Assembly (NCBI GenBank): GCA_963575745.1
Contig: CAUYUJ010020766.1
Span: 37,501-92,750, forward strand
DNA from: Prorocentrum cordatum
Taxonomy: Eukaryota > Sar > Dinophyceae > Prorocentrales > Prorocentraceae
Reading direction: 5' to 3'
DNA: 55,250 nt
The position numbers were made by a program, and so were the translations under genes. The notes below the pieces were generated by a model. That model saw only the letters and a list, made by a program, of their open reading frames with translations. It was not told where the DNA came from and ran no database searches. Shown here one piece after another: positions 1-10,194 of the stretch. How positions within the stretch are numbered: position 1 is the first letter of the stretch; each line of letters starts with the position of its first letter.

Positions 1-1308
1 GCGCCATGCCTGGGGCGGTCCTGGCCTCGACGCCCAGGCCGCCGAAGCTCGGCAACGCCGGTGAAGGGCGGTGGCCAGACGTGAGCGACGAAAAGAAAGG
101 GGTCTTACGGAAGATGGCACAGCGACCTTACGCGGCGGCTTTCGCGGGCCACGAGCGTGGCACGCTACATTGGAGACGAGGGCGCTTGCGCGCGACCTTA
201 CGCGGGCAACTTACGCGCCAATGTCGGTGCAAACGACCCCGTTTTTTGGCGTCCCTCACGTGATTCTTTGCCCGGCAAATCATCCGACGTTATATGCTCG
301 ACGTGATCCAGCAAGGCTGCCGTGCCACGGACACGGCCCGCCGGGGCTAAATACTTCTCCTTGTCGTCAACTCGTCTGTGTCTTGGTAACCACACGTGAA
401 GCGAAGGCGAAACCTGACGCGTGGCAGATGGAAAACACAACCGTGAATCAGCTGCCGCACATGGCCTCCTCTTCCTAATCTTGCTCCTCCAACGCCCCCA
501 CACCACAACCTCCCTCCTCCGAAACCTCCTCCTCCTCCTCCTCCTCCTCATCGTGCTCCTCCGCTTTCTCTTCTTCTTGCAACAACAGTTCCTCATCTCC
601 CTCACTGCCTCCCTCCCTCCCTCCCTCCCTCCCCATGTCCCTCCCTCCATCCCGCCCGCCCGAAATCCTTCCCTCCCTGCTCCGCAATGTTATCATGCCC
701 CTCATCCTCTCAACCCAATTCTAACTCCAACCGTTCCAACACATCTGCGCACCTCTGTCCCTCTCTAAACCATGCCGTCCCTTCCCCACTCCCTCCTCTC
801 CCCCCGCCCCCTTGAAGGGGCCCTGGGACACATAAATTTAAATAGACAGAAATTCCAGGATCCCCCCTAGTTTCGTATATTTTCTGGGTGTCTGTCTTCC
901 CCCCCGTTTCCCATATTTTCCCATATGTTCCGGGGAGTCGACGAATAATTGTGTCTGTGTGTCTCTTTCCCTCATGACTCACCCCTGCCCCCCCAAGCCC
1001 TTCCTCTCTCGACCCTTGCTCGTGCATCCTCCTCGACCTCCAGGCCGGCTCCTCCTCCTCCTGCCCCTCGCCCTCCTCCGCCTCCTGCACCTCTGCTTCC
1101 CCGCCCTCCCCCACCTCCTCCTCCTCGGGGTGGGGGGGAAGGGCGAACGGAGGGGAAAACGGCTGTGGGAGGGGGGAGGGGGGGCGGTGAGGCAACCCCC
1201 CCCCGTGCGCAGTCCCCCGCCCGTCAGGACGGAGGGGCGCACCAGCAGCGCCGTGACCGCGACGAAGCCTGGCTGCACGGGCGCAACCGAGGGAGACGGG
1301 GCAAAGGC
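1..1308. other. No gene recognised; CTC and CCCT tracts
   Basis: Open frames exist on both strands but they overlap one another and have low-complexity composition. A CTC microsatellite lies near 515-555, a CCCT tract near 600-640, and G- or C-rich runs near 1130-1210. No protein family, splice pattern or RNA gene was recognised. Confidence 0.5.
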
Positions 1309-1316
1309 AGGTGGCG

Positions 1317-1660
1317 ACATCCGAGCCCTGCCCCCGCCAACCATCTGTTCCTGAGCACTTTCCTAGGGTGGAGGGCTCGGGGTGAAATCCACACGGACTT
1401 TTGCACCCCGACCGAAGATCAGCAAGTCCTGTGATTCGCCTTCTGCAGATTCAAGCCTCGAAAATCCATCGAAGCGGCATTTCAGATTTCACCCTTTGCC
1501 CTCCACCCATATAAAATGCTCGGGATTCTCTTGAATCGATGGGAGGCGGGGGCAGTGTTCGGACTTCGCCACGTGTTCGGCGAGTTCCGAACCCTACCCC
1601 CGCCGCCCATCGAGTTGCCTGAATAGTTGATTTGATCGGCGAGGGCAAGGCTCGGAGTCC
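1317..1660. repeat. Nested foldback (inverted-repeat) element
   Basis: The stretch 1319-1392 pairs with the reverse complement of 1485-1565: GGGTGGAGGG and GGTGAAATC on the left match GATTTCACC and CCCTCCACCC on the right. A second, tighter hairpin at 1536-1613 has arms of about 36 bp, with TCGATGGGAGGCGGGGGC paired to GCCCCCGCCGCCCATCGA-like sequence around a short ACGTG loop. The right arm therefore serves two hairpins, as in nested foldback transposons. No transposase is present. Confidence 0.7.
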
Positions 1661-1820
1661 GCCGCCGAAAAAGGAGGACACGCATCAAGACACCAAATGC
1701 TTTCGTCAAGACATCCCGGGTTCCTTCGTTCCGCGCGCTGCGCAAAGTTACTCCCCGCGGCCGTCGACGATGCAGCTGCGATCGGGGTGCTCTGGGTTCC
1801 CCCCCCTGCGTACTTCTCGC

Positions 1821-2052
1821 CCACGGGTTCTCAGGGCAGGGTTTAGGAGCGCCCCTGCCGTCTCAGGAGCCGAGGGGAGATTGGGAGGGACAGGAAGGTC
1901 ACCCATAGCAGGTGGCTTCTCGCGTACGGGTTTTCATGGCAGGCTTCAGCGGCCGCGTCCGCACTGCAGAGGATAGAAGCGCCCCCCCCGCCTTGGGAGC
2001 CGAGGGGACACCGGGAGCGGAAGGAAGGTTACCCACAGCAGGTGGCGTCTAC
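1821..2052. repeat. Two-copy tandem duplication (about 105-130 bp unit)
   Basis: Two units share a CGGGTT(C/T)TCA start, GGAGCCGAGGGGA (near 1868 and 2000) and CACCCA(T/C)AGCAGGTGGC. The second unit carries a C-run insertion that changes the spacing. No coding function is seen. Confidence 0.65.
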
Positions 2053-2059
2053 AGCGGCG

Positions 2060-3060
2060 GAGGTGCTCCCCAAGGGCAGCCGAGGGAAGGGACATGAGGG
2101 ATAGGAACGGAGATGAAAGCGGGCGGGCAAAATGGCCAGGAATTAGACAGGGGTGGAGGGAAAGGGGAGGATGGGGGACTGTACAGCGAATTAGGGCAGG
2201 GCTGGAGAGGAGAGGCAGAAGGGGAGAGGGCCAGAAAGACAAGGGGGCAGGACGCAGGAGACCCGACAGAAAGAGCGACAAGAACAAACAAACGTGCAAA
2301 TATGTTGAAGCGGCAAGGTGAATACGTCGTCGGCTTGACCCGGCTACAGTATGAAGAAACGTATGTATCTGCTTCGCCCACATGGTGGTATTTCCCTACG
2401 TATCGAACGTGTGTAGATAGCATGAGACCCTGCAAGTTCAATCCTACGGCTCTGAACAGAAGCCGCACTGGTATTCGAAGATGAGATGCCAGCACCAGAA
2501 GCACTGCCGCAAGCAATGACAATCAAGGCTTGGCATTCGGCATAATAGCCAAATCACAAGCAACATAGGACGGGCGTGCAGTAGCAGGACGAGACATGAC
2601 AAAACAACCGACATGGGCGTAGAGGCAGAAATAGGAGCTGGAGTAGCAGCATCGATCAAGAATCCACCATGGCAAGATATCCAGACCCAGCATCTTTGCA
2701 CGTGCACTCTCGCACATGACACGTGCAACGCACCCACCAATAGTGACACCATCTTTAGGCTTCTCCACCTGTGGGTTGAGGGGCAACGACAGGGGGGAAC
2801 TGGCACAGGGGGGGTGCATCGACCTGGAATCGGCGATACATCGCCGATGGGTCGGCGATAGGCCCCCGATAGCGACTCCGCACCCTCCTGGGCAGGCTGG
2901 GGCTGGGCTATCGGGCCTTTTATCGGCGATCCATGGGCGATTGGGGGTCGACAAATCCCCACCTATGCCTATGCTCCCCTTGCGTTGCCCCTGATTGGTG
3001 CCTTGCGCGATCCGACATCAATTGCCCGTGGTATCTGGTCATGGCCTCGGGTGCTTGATG
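2060..3060. other. No gene recognised; short GGCGAT palindromes
   Basis: No frame resembles a known protein. Between 2829 and 2960 there are several TCGGCGAT/ATCGCCGA motifs, including a near-perfect palindrome at 2829-2848. A-rich sequence around 2110-2300 is purine-biased. Confidence 0.45.
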
Positions 3061-3068
3061 GGCATGTT

Positions 3069-3216
3069 TTCCACCACCACCACCACAGTAAGTTGGAGGG
3101 GGAGGGGGTCCTCCTCCAACTCCTCCTCCTCCTCCTCCTCCTCCTCCTCCTCCTCCTCCTCCTCCTCCTCCCCCTCCTCCCCCCCTCCAACTTATGGTGG
3201 TGATGGTGATGGTGGT
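3069..3216. repeat. Hairpin whose loop is a TCC microsatellite
   Basis: The left arm reads CCACCACC then AGTAAGTTGGAGGGGGAG; the right arm reads CCCCCCTCCAACTTATGGTGG. They are inverted copies of about 33 bp around roughly 80 bp of (TCC)n. The whole unit can fold back on itself, which would explain the homopurine/homopyrimidine core. Confidence 0.75.
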
Positions 3217-3327
3217 CCGCGGCCTCTGCTCGTGGCCCGCGGCCTCTGGCCACCACCTCTCCGAGCCGACGCGAGCCGCGGCGACGACGGGCCGCTCCTT
3301 AAGCCGGGGATCGCCTGACCCGGGGCA

Positions 3328-3480
3328 GTCCAGACCTAGGTCGGGCATGTCCCCCCACACGGGAAGTCTGGACGGAAAAAAAAAATAATATAAATACAAC
3401 AGAAGTAAGCAAAAATAGTCAAATGATGCTAAAACATCTCCCCCCGGCTATCTTTTACTATCGTTGAATATTCTTAAATC
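3328..3480 (+). mobile_element. Partial copy of the GGTCGGGCATGTCCC element
   Basis: TAGGTCGGGCATGTCCCCC at about 3337-3356 matches the terminal inverted repeat of the complete element at 18871-19027. It is followed by an A/T-rich body. The opposite terminus was not found, so this is probably a one-ended or eroded copy. Confidence 0.45.
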
Positions 3481-3645
3481 CAGACCTGGGCCAGTCAGGC
3501 CTCGCAGAATCCTGCAAGATCCTCCAAGATCCTGCGCCCAAGCCAGGGTCAGTGCGAAGGATCCTACAGGATCCTGCACCCAATTCCGAGGTCAAAGAGA
3601 CCCTGGCCCTGCAGGATCCTGCAAGATCGGGCGCTCTGGCTGACC
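3480..3645. repeat. GGATCCTGCA-rich short repeats
   Basis: Variants of AGGATCCTGCA and AAGATCCT recur at least seven times. GGGCCAGTCAGG on the left and CCTGGCC/CTGACCC on the right give partial dyad symmetry. No gene is seen. Confidence 0.6.
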
Positions 3646-3699
3646 CCCGTTTGCATTGACCTCCGTCTCAAGGCTCCCAATCAAGCGCCTCAGGAGATT

Positions 3700-4790
3700 G
3701 ACCGGTGCCCTTCATCATTAGCAGACCCGCTCGGGGGGCACTCGCGCAGCGCCAAAGGCCCCGACCTGCGAGCGACGCATGAGCGAGCCAATGAAGGTCC
3801 CTGGAAGCCCCAGGATGCCTCTGCAGGCCTCAATGCGAAAAATTGGCCTGGCGAGAAGTCCAACCCCATGAGGCTGCGTGCACAAGACGGCGTGCCCCTC
3901 TCTTCAACTGCCGCGGGCCGCGGGCCTGTGCGGATGGAGGTCAGCGAAACAAGCGCGCAGACAGAGGCGCATTGAACCCGTGGGGCACGATCCACGTGAG
4001 GGGGAATGCCGCATTGGGCGAGGCCCCCACGCGCACGCGCCAATTGATTCCGTGAATGGAGCCCCATGTATGACGCCATGCGAACTTGCCCAACGGTGCC
4101 GCAAGCAGAACTCCTGTGGGGCACGATCCGTGCGAGGGTGTGCCGCCGGTGGAAACGGCCCACTGGGGCCGCCGGTGGAGCTCCGCATGGGGCGTGATCC
4201 ATGCGAGGGGTGTGCCCAGGGGAGGGGCGGCAAGAGATCTTGCCCGTCGGGATCGGAGGTGGACCTCCTGTCGGGGCACGAAGCGTGTGAGCAGTGTGTC
4301 GAAATGGGCGGGGGGCGGCATGCGATCTTGCCCGTTGTGATCGTAGGTGGAGTCCCCCGTGGGGGTACGAAGCGTGTGATGTGTTGACCGAAATTGGCGG
4401 CACGCCATCTTGCTTACTGAAGCGGTAGGTGGAACTCCCTGTGTGGGGGCGCGGAACGGGTGAGGGATGCGCTAAAAGTTCTGGTGGGCGGCATGCGAAC
4501 GCGCCCGCTGAGACACTAGGTGAAGCCCCCTAGGGGACACGAAACACGTGACTGGAACGCCAGGATGCGTGGGTGGCGTCGTGGGCTCGCGCCCACCAAG
4601 ACCTCAAAAGGAGCTCCCCGTAGGGGGCACGAATCGCACCGAAACGGGCGGGGAACGGCATGCGCCCGTGCGGATTGAGAACCCGCGTGGGGGGCTCCCC
4701 GTGGTGCACGGAGCGTGCGAGGGGTGTGCCGACGTGGGCATGCGGACGGAAAACAGAGGCATGTATAGAAGGCAGAGGAGGAGGAGAAAG
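3700..4790 (+). repeat. Diverged array of the 89-bp repeat family (copy A)
   Basis: The motif GGGG(C/T)ACGAAGCGTGTGA followed by GGTGTGCC and GGCGGCATGCGA recurs about every 85-90 bp, most clearly from 4170 to 4740. These are the hallmarks of the well-preserved array at 34.0-37.2 kb. Copies here are much more diverged, so this looks like an old array. Long frames through it, such as one on the minus strand, are repeat by-products. Confidence 0.65.
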
Positions 4791-4973
4791 AGGAGGAGGA
4801 AGAGGTCTACGGCCGGTCTGAGACATAAATATTCCCCCTTCCTCTCCGTGACAAGCCGGGGGGCGCTGATGCTGCAACGACGTCCTCTTAAGGAGGGTCG
4901 ATGCACGACCTGCCGTTTTTCCTTCAGGCATGCCTCCCCGCACGCGCAACTTACAAGCTGCTCGGGAACGAAA

Positions 4974-5840
4974 CGAAGAGGAGGAGGAGGAGGAGGAGGA
5001 GGAGGAGGAGGAGGAGGAGGTGACGAGAAGGTCCGACGCGCGGCGCCGCTGAGAGGAAGCGAGGACCCAGCAACGCAGGAGGGTTGGGGGAAAGGGCCTC
5101 CAAAACCCTGATCCTGGAAACTGGACGGCGACCACGCGAAGGACCTCCACGCTGCAAAAAGATCCCTCCCCTCCTCTGCTCTGCATCATGTGCCCGATTC
5201 GCTGGCCCGCGGCGGGCGCATTCCCCCTTCTCAACCTCCCTCCCGTCTTCACGAGCCCCATCAATCCTGCTCAAGTCCCCTTGTGTTCCACATACACGTC
5301 CACATGCAACCTCCCTCTCCCCCATCTCCCCTTCCTTCTCATCCCAAACCTTCTCATCATCTTCCCCCGCCTCTTCCTCCTCCTCCTCCTCATTCTCCTC
5401 CCAGGTCTTCTCATCCTCATCCTACTCCCCTTCTTGTGATCCTCCTCCTCTCCATCATCCTCCTCATCCTCCTCCTCCAACTCTTCGTTTCTCTTATGTT
5501 CTCTTCTCTTCTCTTCTCTTGTCTTCTCTTCTCTTCTCTTCTCTCCTCCTCCTCCTCCTTCCCCGCAAGCTGGGGTGCCTAGCAGGCCACCGACGGGCTG
5601 CGCCTGGGCGAGCGCGGCGCGAACGGATGCGCGCGCACACCTTTGGGAGAAAGTAGCCGCCTGGGGAGGTCAGGGCAAACGGTGACGCGACGGTATGGGC
5701 AAAAGGAGCAGCTGGTGGGGGATCAGCGGGTGAGGGCCAGGTCTCTGTGTGCTGGGACAGCGAGGCGTGAGGATGGGGGGAGAGGGGAGGAGAGAGGAGG
5801 AGGAGGAGGAGGAGGAGGAGGAGGCGGAGGAGGAGGACAG
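4974..5840. repeat. GAG/CTC and TCTTC microsatellites, no gene
   Basis: (GAG)n lies at about 4977-5022, CTC-rich sequence at 5365-5500, a TCTTCTCT tract at 5490-5560 and (GAG)n again at 5795-5830. Open frames over them are Ser/Leu/Pro or Glu/Arg low-complexity only. Confidence 0.7.
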
Positions 5841-6280
5841 AGGAGGGAAGAAGAGTGCGGGGGAGGTGGGAGGGTAGAAGGGGGAGGGGAGAAGGGGGAT
5901 GGGGAGGGGCGTGAATGGAGGTTGAAGGATTAGGGAGGGAGGAGGTGGGGATTTGTGAAGCGGCGGCGCAACGACGCGCGAAAAGCATGCGTGGGAGACG
6001 ATGCACCAGACACGGCACCCCGCACACAAAAACGACGCGCCCGACGTGCACCACAATCCAACCCGCACCGATCAAAAATTTGTGGCCCACGTTGCACGCA
6101 CCGCCACAATGCCCACGCACGGCGCGCGCCGTGCGCACACGGCACGCCACAGAAACTTGGCCGCGAGCCCCCATGGCAGCGAGAGGAGGCAACCCTTTTC
6201 GGAAAGCGGCGGGGCTTCTCGGAAGCCCCCGGCGCCTTCTGGGAAATTGTCTGAACCATCTCCAGAGACAAAGACGGCTT
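5840..6280. other. No gene recognised
   Basis: Overlapping open frames occur on both strands with no domain signature. The stretch is rich in CGCACGGC-type dinucleotide-biased sequence. Confidence 0.4.
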
Positions 6281-6284
6281 CCCA

Positions 6285-6400
6285 GAAGGCCGGAGGTCTT
6301 CTGAGAGACCTGGCCGCCTTCTGCGAAGGCCTGCCCCCTCTAAGTTCCCCCCTGAGCTCGCCGCCGATCAACGACAAGCGGCGCCTTCTCTGCGCTAGCG
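6285..6400 (+). repeat. Dispersed CTTCTGAGAAGGCC repeat, copy 1
   Basis: CCTTCTG...GAAGGCC followed by GCCCCCTCTAAGTT, then CCCCTGAGCTCGCCGCCG, matches 52290-52355, where the order and spacing are the same. GGCTTCTCGGAAGCC-type dyads upstream (6205-6310) form part of the element. Confidence 0.6.
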
Positions 6401-6689
6401 GCACGGCGCACGCTACAGCAACAAGGCACGACGCGCAACGCACGGTGCTCACGAAGCGGCGGTCACGACACGTTGCGCATCGCTGGACCAATGGACCACC
6501 CCCCAATGGAGGCCGGGATTGAATTCTTGGTCGATGATTCCGAAGCCAAGGGTCCACATCCGAGATGTAGATAGCATAAACATGCGCTGGAGACGTGCAG
6601 ACCACTGCCCCGGTATGAGGACGTGCTCCCCTCATGCTGAGTCGGGGTTCGACGTCTCCGCCTCGTCACCCACCCGTATCTCTCGCACT

Positions 6690-6905
6690 CAACTCTGGTA
6701 AGCCGTCATTCCTGCTCAGACCGCCCCCACTCAGATCCACTGATACTCAGCTCAGTGGCACCAAGACTCAAACACCCAGACCGCTCACACTCTAACCAGG
6801 CAACCTCAGACTCAATCAGATTCAGACTCACGCTCTGACTCAGCCACATTCTGTCTCTCACCTCTCACACTCAGACCCATCCACATTCGCAAATCATACT
6901 CAGAT
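6690..6905. repeat. Degenerate CACTCAGAC repeats
   Basis: ACTCAGA/CACTCAGAC variants recur about every 10-20 bp. No coding or RNA structure was recognised. Confidence 0.55.
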
Positions 6906-7800
6906 TTGCACCTGATTGCCGCGGTGTAGCAGGCATAGCACTTGAGCACCCCCAGTATAGTTGTCAAGAGACTCCGAGAGGCATCCAAGATGCCTCAGGC
7001 CTTTCTCATGGCCCTCCTCCTGCTCTTCCTCATCGGCCCATCCTTCCTCCTCCCTCTTCTCTTCTCCCCCTCCCCCTCCCCTTCCCCATCCTCTTCCTCC
7101 GCCTCCAATTCCCCCTGCGTTCTCCCACTCATGAAATGATATGACGGCTTCCCCAGCACTTCATTCCACTACGTGCTCCTGCACATCCCTGATCAGGGCA
7201 ACTCACCTGGGCATCGTTTCTGGATGGGCTGGTGGGGCTACGCGAAGCGTCAAGTCTTTTTTCGTTCGCATCCAAATGAGTTGGATGCCTAGAGCGAGGC
7301 ACTCGTGCTGTGCCCCTGGGTCTCTGCTTTCAAAGCCCCCCGATCACCGCGACGTTGCCGGCATAGCATCCGACCGCTCCAAGGGAGAGCCGCCAGGGTG
7401 TAGCGCAGGGGCCCGTTCGCGCCCAGGTTGTGGAGCTGTCTAGAGCGAGGCGATCGTTTTGCACCCCAGACTCCTCTCCTCTCGGAGCCCCATGATCACC
7501 GCGATGCAGCAGGCATAGTACTTGACTCACCCCGAAGGTGAGCCGCTGGGGGGGTGCTGCATTTGCCTGGTTGGTGGGGATGCCTCGAGCGAGGCGCTCA
7601 TTTGGCACATCGGCCTCCTCTCCGTTCTGAGCGCCATTGTCACTGCGATGTCGCAGGCACAGCACTTGACCATTCCAAAAGTGAGCCGCTGTTTGGTTGG
7701 CAGGGTTGTCTCGAGCGAGGCGCTCGTTTTGCACCTCGGACACCTGCCCCTTCTAACCCCCATGACAACCGCGATGCGGCAGGCACAGCACATTGGCACT
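6905..7800 (+). repeat. About 150-bp tandem repeat, five degenerate units
   Basis: Each unit contains CCCATGATCACCGCGATG, GCAGGCATAG(C/T)ACTTGA and GCCTCGAGCGAGGCGCTCG. The last motif falls near 7288, 7440, 7584 and 7711, giving spacings of 152, 144 and 127 bp; an earlier diverged unit starts near 6915. The core GCCTCGAGCGAGGC is palindromic. Frames crossing the array are fragments of repeat. Confidence 0.75.
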
Positions 7801-8590
7801 ACACTCACCTTACCCAATATCAGAATGCGTACATGTGTGTACATACGCGCGTCTATACTAGAATAGGTCTCTCTCGGTATGTGTATGTGTATGTGCATAT
7901 ACAGATCTGTGCACATGTGTCTGCGTGTACACATGTTGTTAATTACTTGAACGCGAGCTGAACCCAACTCACCGCCGACCACAACAACGCATACTGTTTC
8001 GTTTCTAATGTTCCGTCGAGTTGCTCCCGGCTTTCGGCGGCCCCACCACAAAGGGAATCTAAGTGTGAGACCACCAGACGAGGGAATCGAAGTGCAGGGC
8101 CGCCACAATGTGAATCGAATTTCAAACCCTGCGACAAAAACAAATATATGTGAAACCCCGTCCACTTGGGGTGTGTCAGGGACGAAAGAGATAGATAGAG
8201 AGAGAGAGAGAAAGGCCAGACACAGAGCTCGTTGCGGACTGGCTGCGGGCATGCAATTTAACCAAGAGGATGGCCCTTGAGAAATCAATACCAAGGCTGG
8301 AACCCATGTTACATCCGTGTCATGTTCCAGGGCACCCTCTCGACACGACGCCATATCTGAGCATTCACTTCATGTGTATAATACATCTATACGTAGCGTG
8401 TGTATACATGTGTGCATCATGACATGCATGCACATGCTCTGTGTCACATTTGTGAGGTACGTTGGCTCATCCACCCATGTACAACAACAAACATATGCAC
8501 GTATGGTCTATACACGTAGAAAAGGTTGCCATGATTTACATGCTGTTTGCAGAGATACCGTGTTGATGATCCTCATATGCGTCCGTCTCT
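7800..8590. other. No gene; alternating TG/TA tracts
   Basis: Stretches at 7820-7950 and 8370-8520 are rich in TGTGTA/CATATA and could adopt Z-like structure. A (GA)n tract is at 8190-8215. No gene was recognised. Confidence 0.45.
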
Positions 8591-8759
8591 TCCTCCATCT
8601 CTCCCTTGCCTTCATATGTTTCTTCTTCTTCTTCATCGTTATGACACTCCTCTTCCTCCTCGTCTTCCCCCTCGCTCCTCCTCGCCGCTCTACTCTTGCT
8701 CTTTCTCCTCTACTCCCCTCCTCCACCTCTTCCTGCTTCCATCCCCTCTGATCTCGCAG

Positions 8760-8932
8760 CAGCACCACGACCCGCGCGCAGCTCAGCCGAAAAGAGAGCG
8801 CGCAATCCAGGCTGTCGGCGCGGCCGCGGCTGTGAAGCAGCACGGCCACCACGATGCACACCTGGCCCCGCAGGGCCGACATGGAGAGCCGTGCGGACAT
8901 GGGATGACCAACTGGCCAGGCGAGAGGAGCAG
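8760..8932 (+). CDS. Possible isolated exon, unknown product
   Basis: A pyrimidine-rich run ending in TCTCGCAG precedes 8760, and the segment ends in GAGGAGCAG followed by GTAAGC, a good donor. One frame is open throughout and ends in Trp-Asp-Asp-Gln-Leu-Ala-Arg-Arg-Glu-Glu-Gln. However, other frames on both strands are also open, and the upstream pyrimidine tract belongs to a CTC microsatellite. No family was recognised, so the call rests on splice-like borders alone. Confidence 0.2.
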
Positions 8933-9127
8933 GTAAGCAGGGCCAGAGCAAACCCACTCCTCCTGTGATGGCCTGTGCCTCCGCCACCCCCCGCCGCACG
9001 TCTCTCCCCCTCCGCCAGCCGCTCACCTTCTCTGCCCCCTCCCTCCACCACCTAACTACGGAAGGTCGGACCAAGGACAGAATCACATCCTCCAAGAACA
9101 TGACTCTCCACAGGCCAAACTGACGCG

Positions 9128-9215
9128 CATTCGAGGGTACCCTCCCCCAGGATGTACAAGAACATCCCACTAACGCTAAAAACATTAGGGTACCCTCCCC
9201 GAACTGATCTCGGAC
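9128..9215. repeat. GAGGGTACCCTCCCC dispersed motif, two copies
   Basis: CATTCGAGGGTACCCTCCCC followed by CAGGATGTACAAGAACATCC matches 53561-53600 almost base for base. A second GGGTACCCTCCCC lies near 9190. The core GGGTACCC is palindromic. Confidence 0.6.
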
Positions 9216-9410
9216 CAGATCCCCTCCACTCCCCTTCCCTCGCACCTTCGGAGGCAAAATCCTGGGGGGCGACCCCGCCGTGCCAAACCAGCCTGAGCCC
9301 CACGTTGAGCTGGTTCCGTCGGGCTGGATAGGCACAGAGGAAATACCAAAGCCGATGCTGATTTTCAACCTCCCAAGGATTGCTCTCGAGCGCTCCGCAC
9401 GTGCGTCTGA

Positions 9411-9545
9411 GTGTCACCCGGCGAAGGGGCCAAGCTCGAGCATCGCCTGCGCAAGCGTAAGACTACGGACAGAGCGGCGGCCTCCGCAGCGGCCGGGCTC
9501 GACGTCACCACTGCCCTCCCCGGTGGCAGTAATGACTCAGTGTGC
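9411..9545 (+). CDS. Possible exon, unknown product
   Basis: One plus-strand frame reads Gly-Glu-Gly-Ala-Lys-Leu-Glu-His-Arg-Leu-Arg-Lys-Arg-Lys then an Ala-rich helix-like run and LDVTTALPGG. It has mixed charged/hydrophobic composition unlike the repeats around it. An in-frame stop lies just upstream, so an acceptor near 9408-9411 would be needed. Downstream the frame runs into the inverted-repeat element at 9571. No family was recognised. Confidence 0.22.
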
Positions 9546-9570
9546 CCCTGGGCCGCCTCGTACCAACTCG

Positions 9571-9680
9571 CCATCGCTCGGACGTCCCTTTCCGATGTCG
9601 TGCGTGTATTTTGGACAACGATCCAAGAGGCTCCTCAATGTCCCTCGCCGAGGAAAACATGCACACGTCCGAGCGATGCC
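9571..9680. mobile_element. Small TIR element (MITE-like), copy 1
   Basis: The ends are CCATCGCTCGGACGT and ACGTCCGAGCGATGCC, terminal inverted repeats of about 14 bp, perfect over CATCGCTCGGACGT. The 110-bp body matches the element at 37775-37898, including TTTCCGAT and a CGCC(G/A)AGGAAAA(C/A)ATGCACAC block. No transposase is encoded, so it would be non-autonomous. Target-site duplications are not clear. Confidence 0.75.
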
Positions 9681-9694
9681 AAGAACCCCAATGC

Positions 9695-9785
9695 GCCTCC
9701 TCCTCCTCCTCCTCCTCCCCCTCACCCTCCTCCTCCTTCTCCTCCTCCTCCTCCTCCTCCTCCTCCTCCTCCGCCTCTTCCCCTC
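9695..9785 (+). repeat. (TCC)n microsatellite
   Basis: About 90 bp of nearly uninterrupted CTC/TCC triplets, giving Ser-, Leu- or Pro-rich frames on one strand and Glu/Arg-rich frames on the other. Confidence 0.85.
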
Positions 9786-10019
9786 TCCTGGCGCGACGCG
9801 GGCGCTGGCACGGTGGGGGGATGTGCCGAACCCCGGCTGGCTTGCCACAGGGGCGCCAGGGGCGTGCTGATTTTTGCACATTTTCTTGTCCTTTTGCGAA
9901 CGTTCCCAATGGAACTTCGGCCTCATGTCCCGGCCCTGCACAAACAAGGTTTTCGTCGGCGCTCCACCCCTTGAGGATCCAGAAACTTCCCAGGTCGTCG
10001 GTCTTCCCGCTCTGGAGGC

Positions 10020-10190
10020 CCTAAGATGGCCTCCAAGACGGACAAGATGGTCTCCAAGACGGCTGCGATGACCCCAAGAGATCCCAAGATGGCCCCAAGA
10101 GGTATCCAGGACGGGTCGAGATGCCCCCAGCATGGCCCAAGATGGCCTCAAGAGGCCTCCAAGACGGCCCAAGGAGAGAGTGCTTGGTTT
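10020..10190 (+). repeat. CCAAGA(T/C)GGCCTCCAAGACGG degenerate repeat
   Basis: An 11- to 22-bp degenerate unit of CCAAGATGGCC/TCCAAGACGG. The same family appears at 17885-18360, 18840-18870, 19029-19060, 29450-29700 and, in opposite orientation, at 31200-31830 and 38940-39760. Confidence 0.7.
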
Positions 10191-10194
10191 TCCC

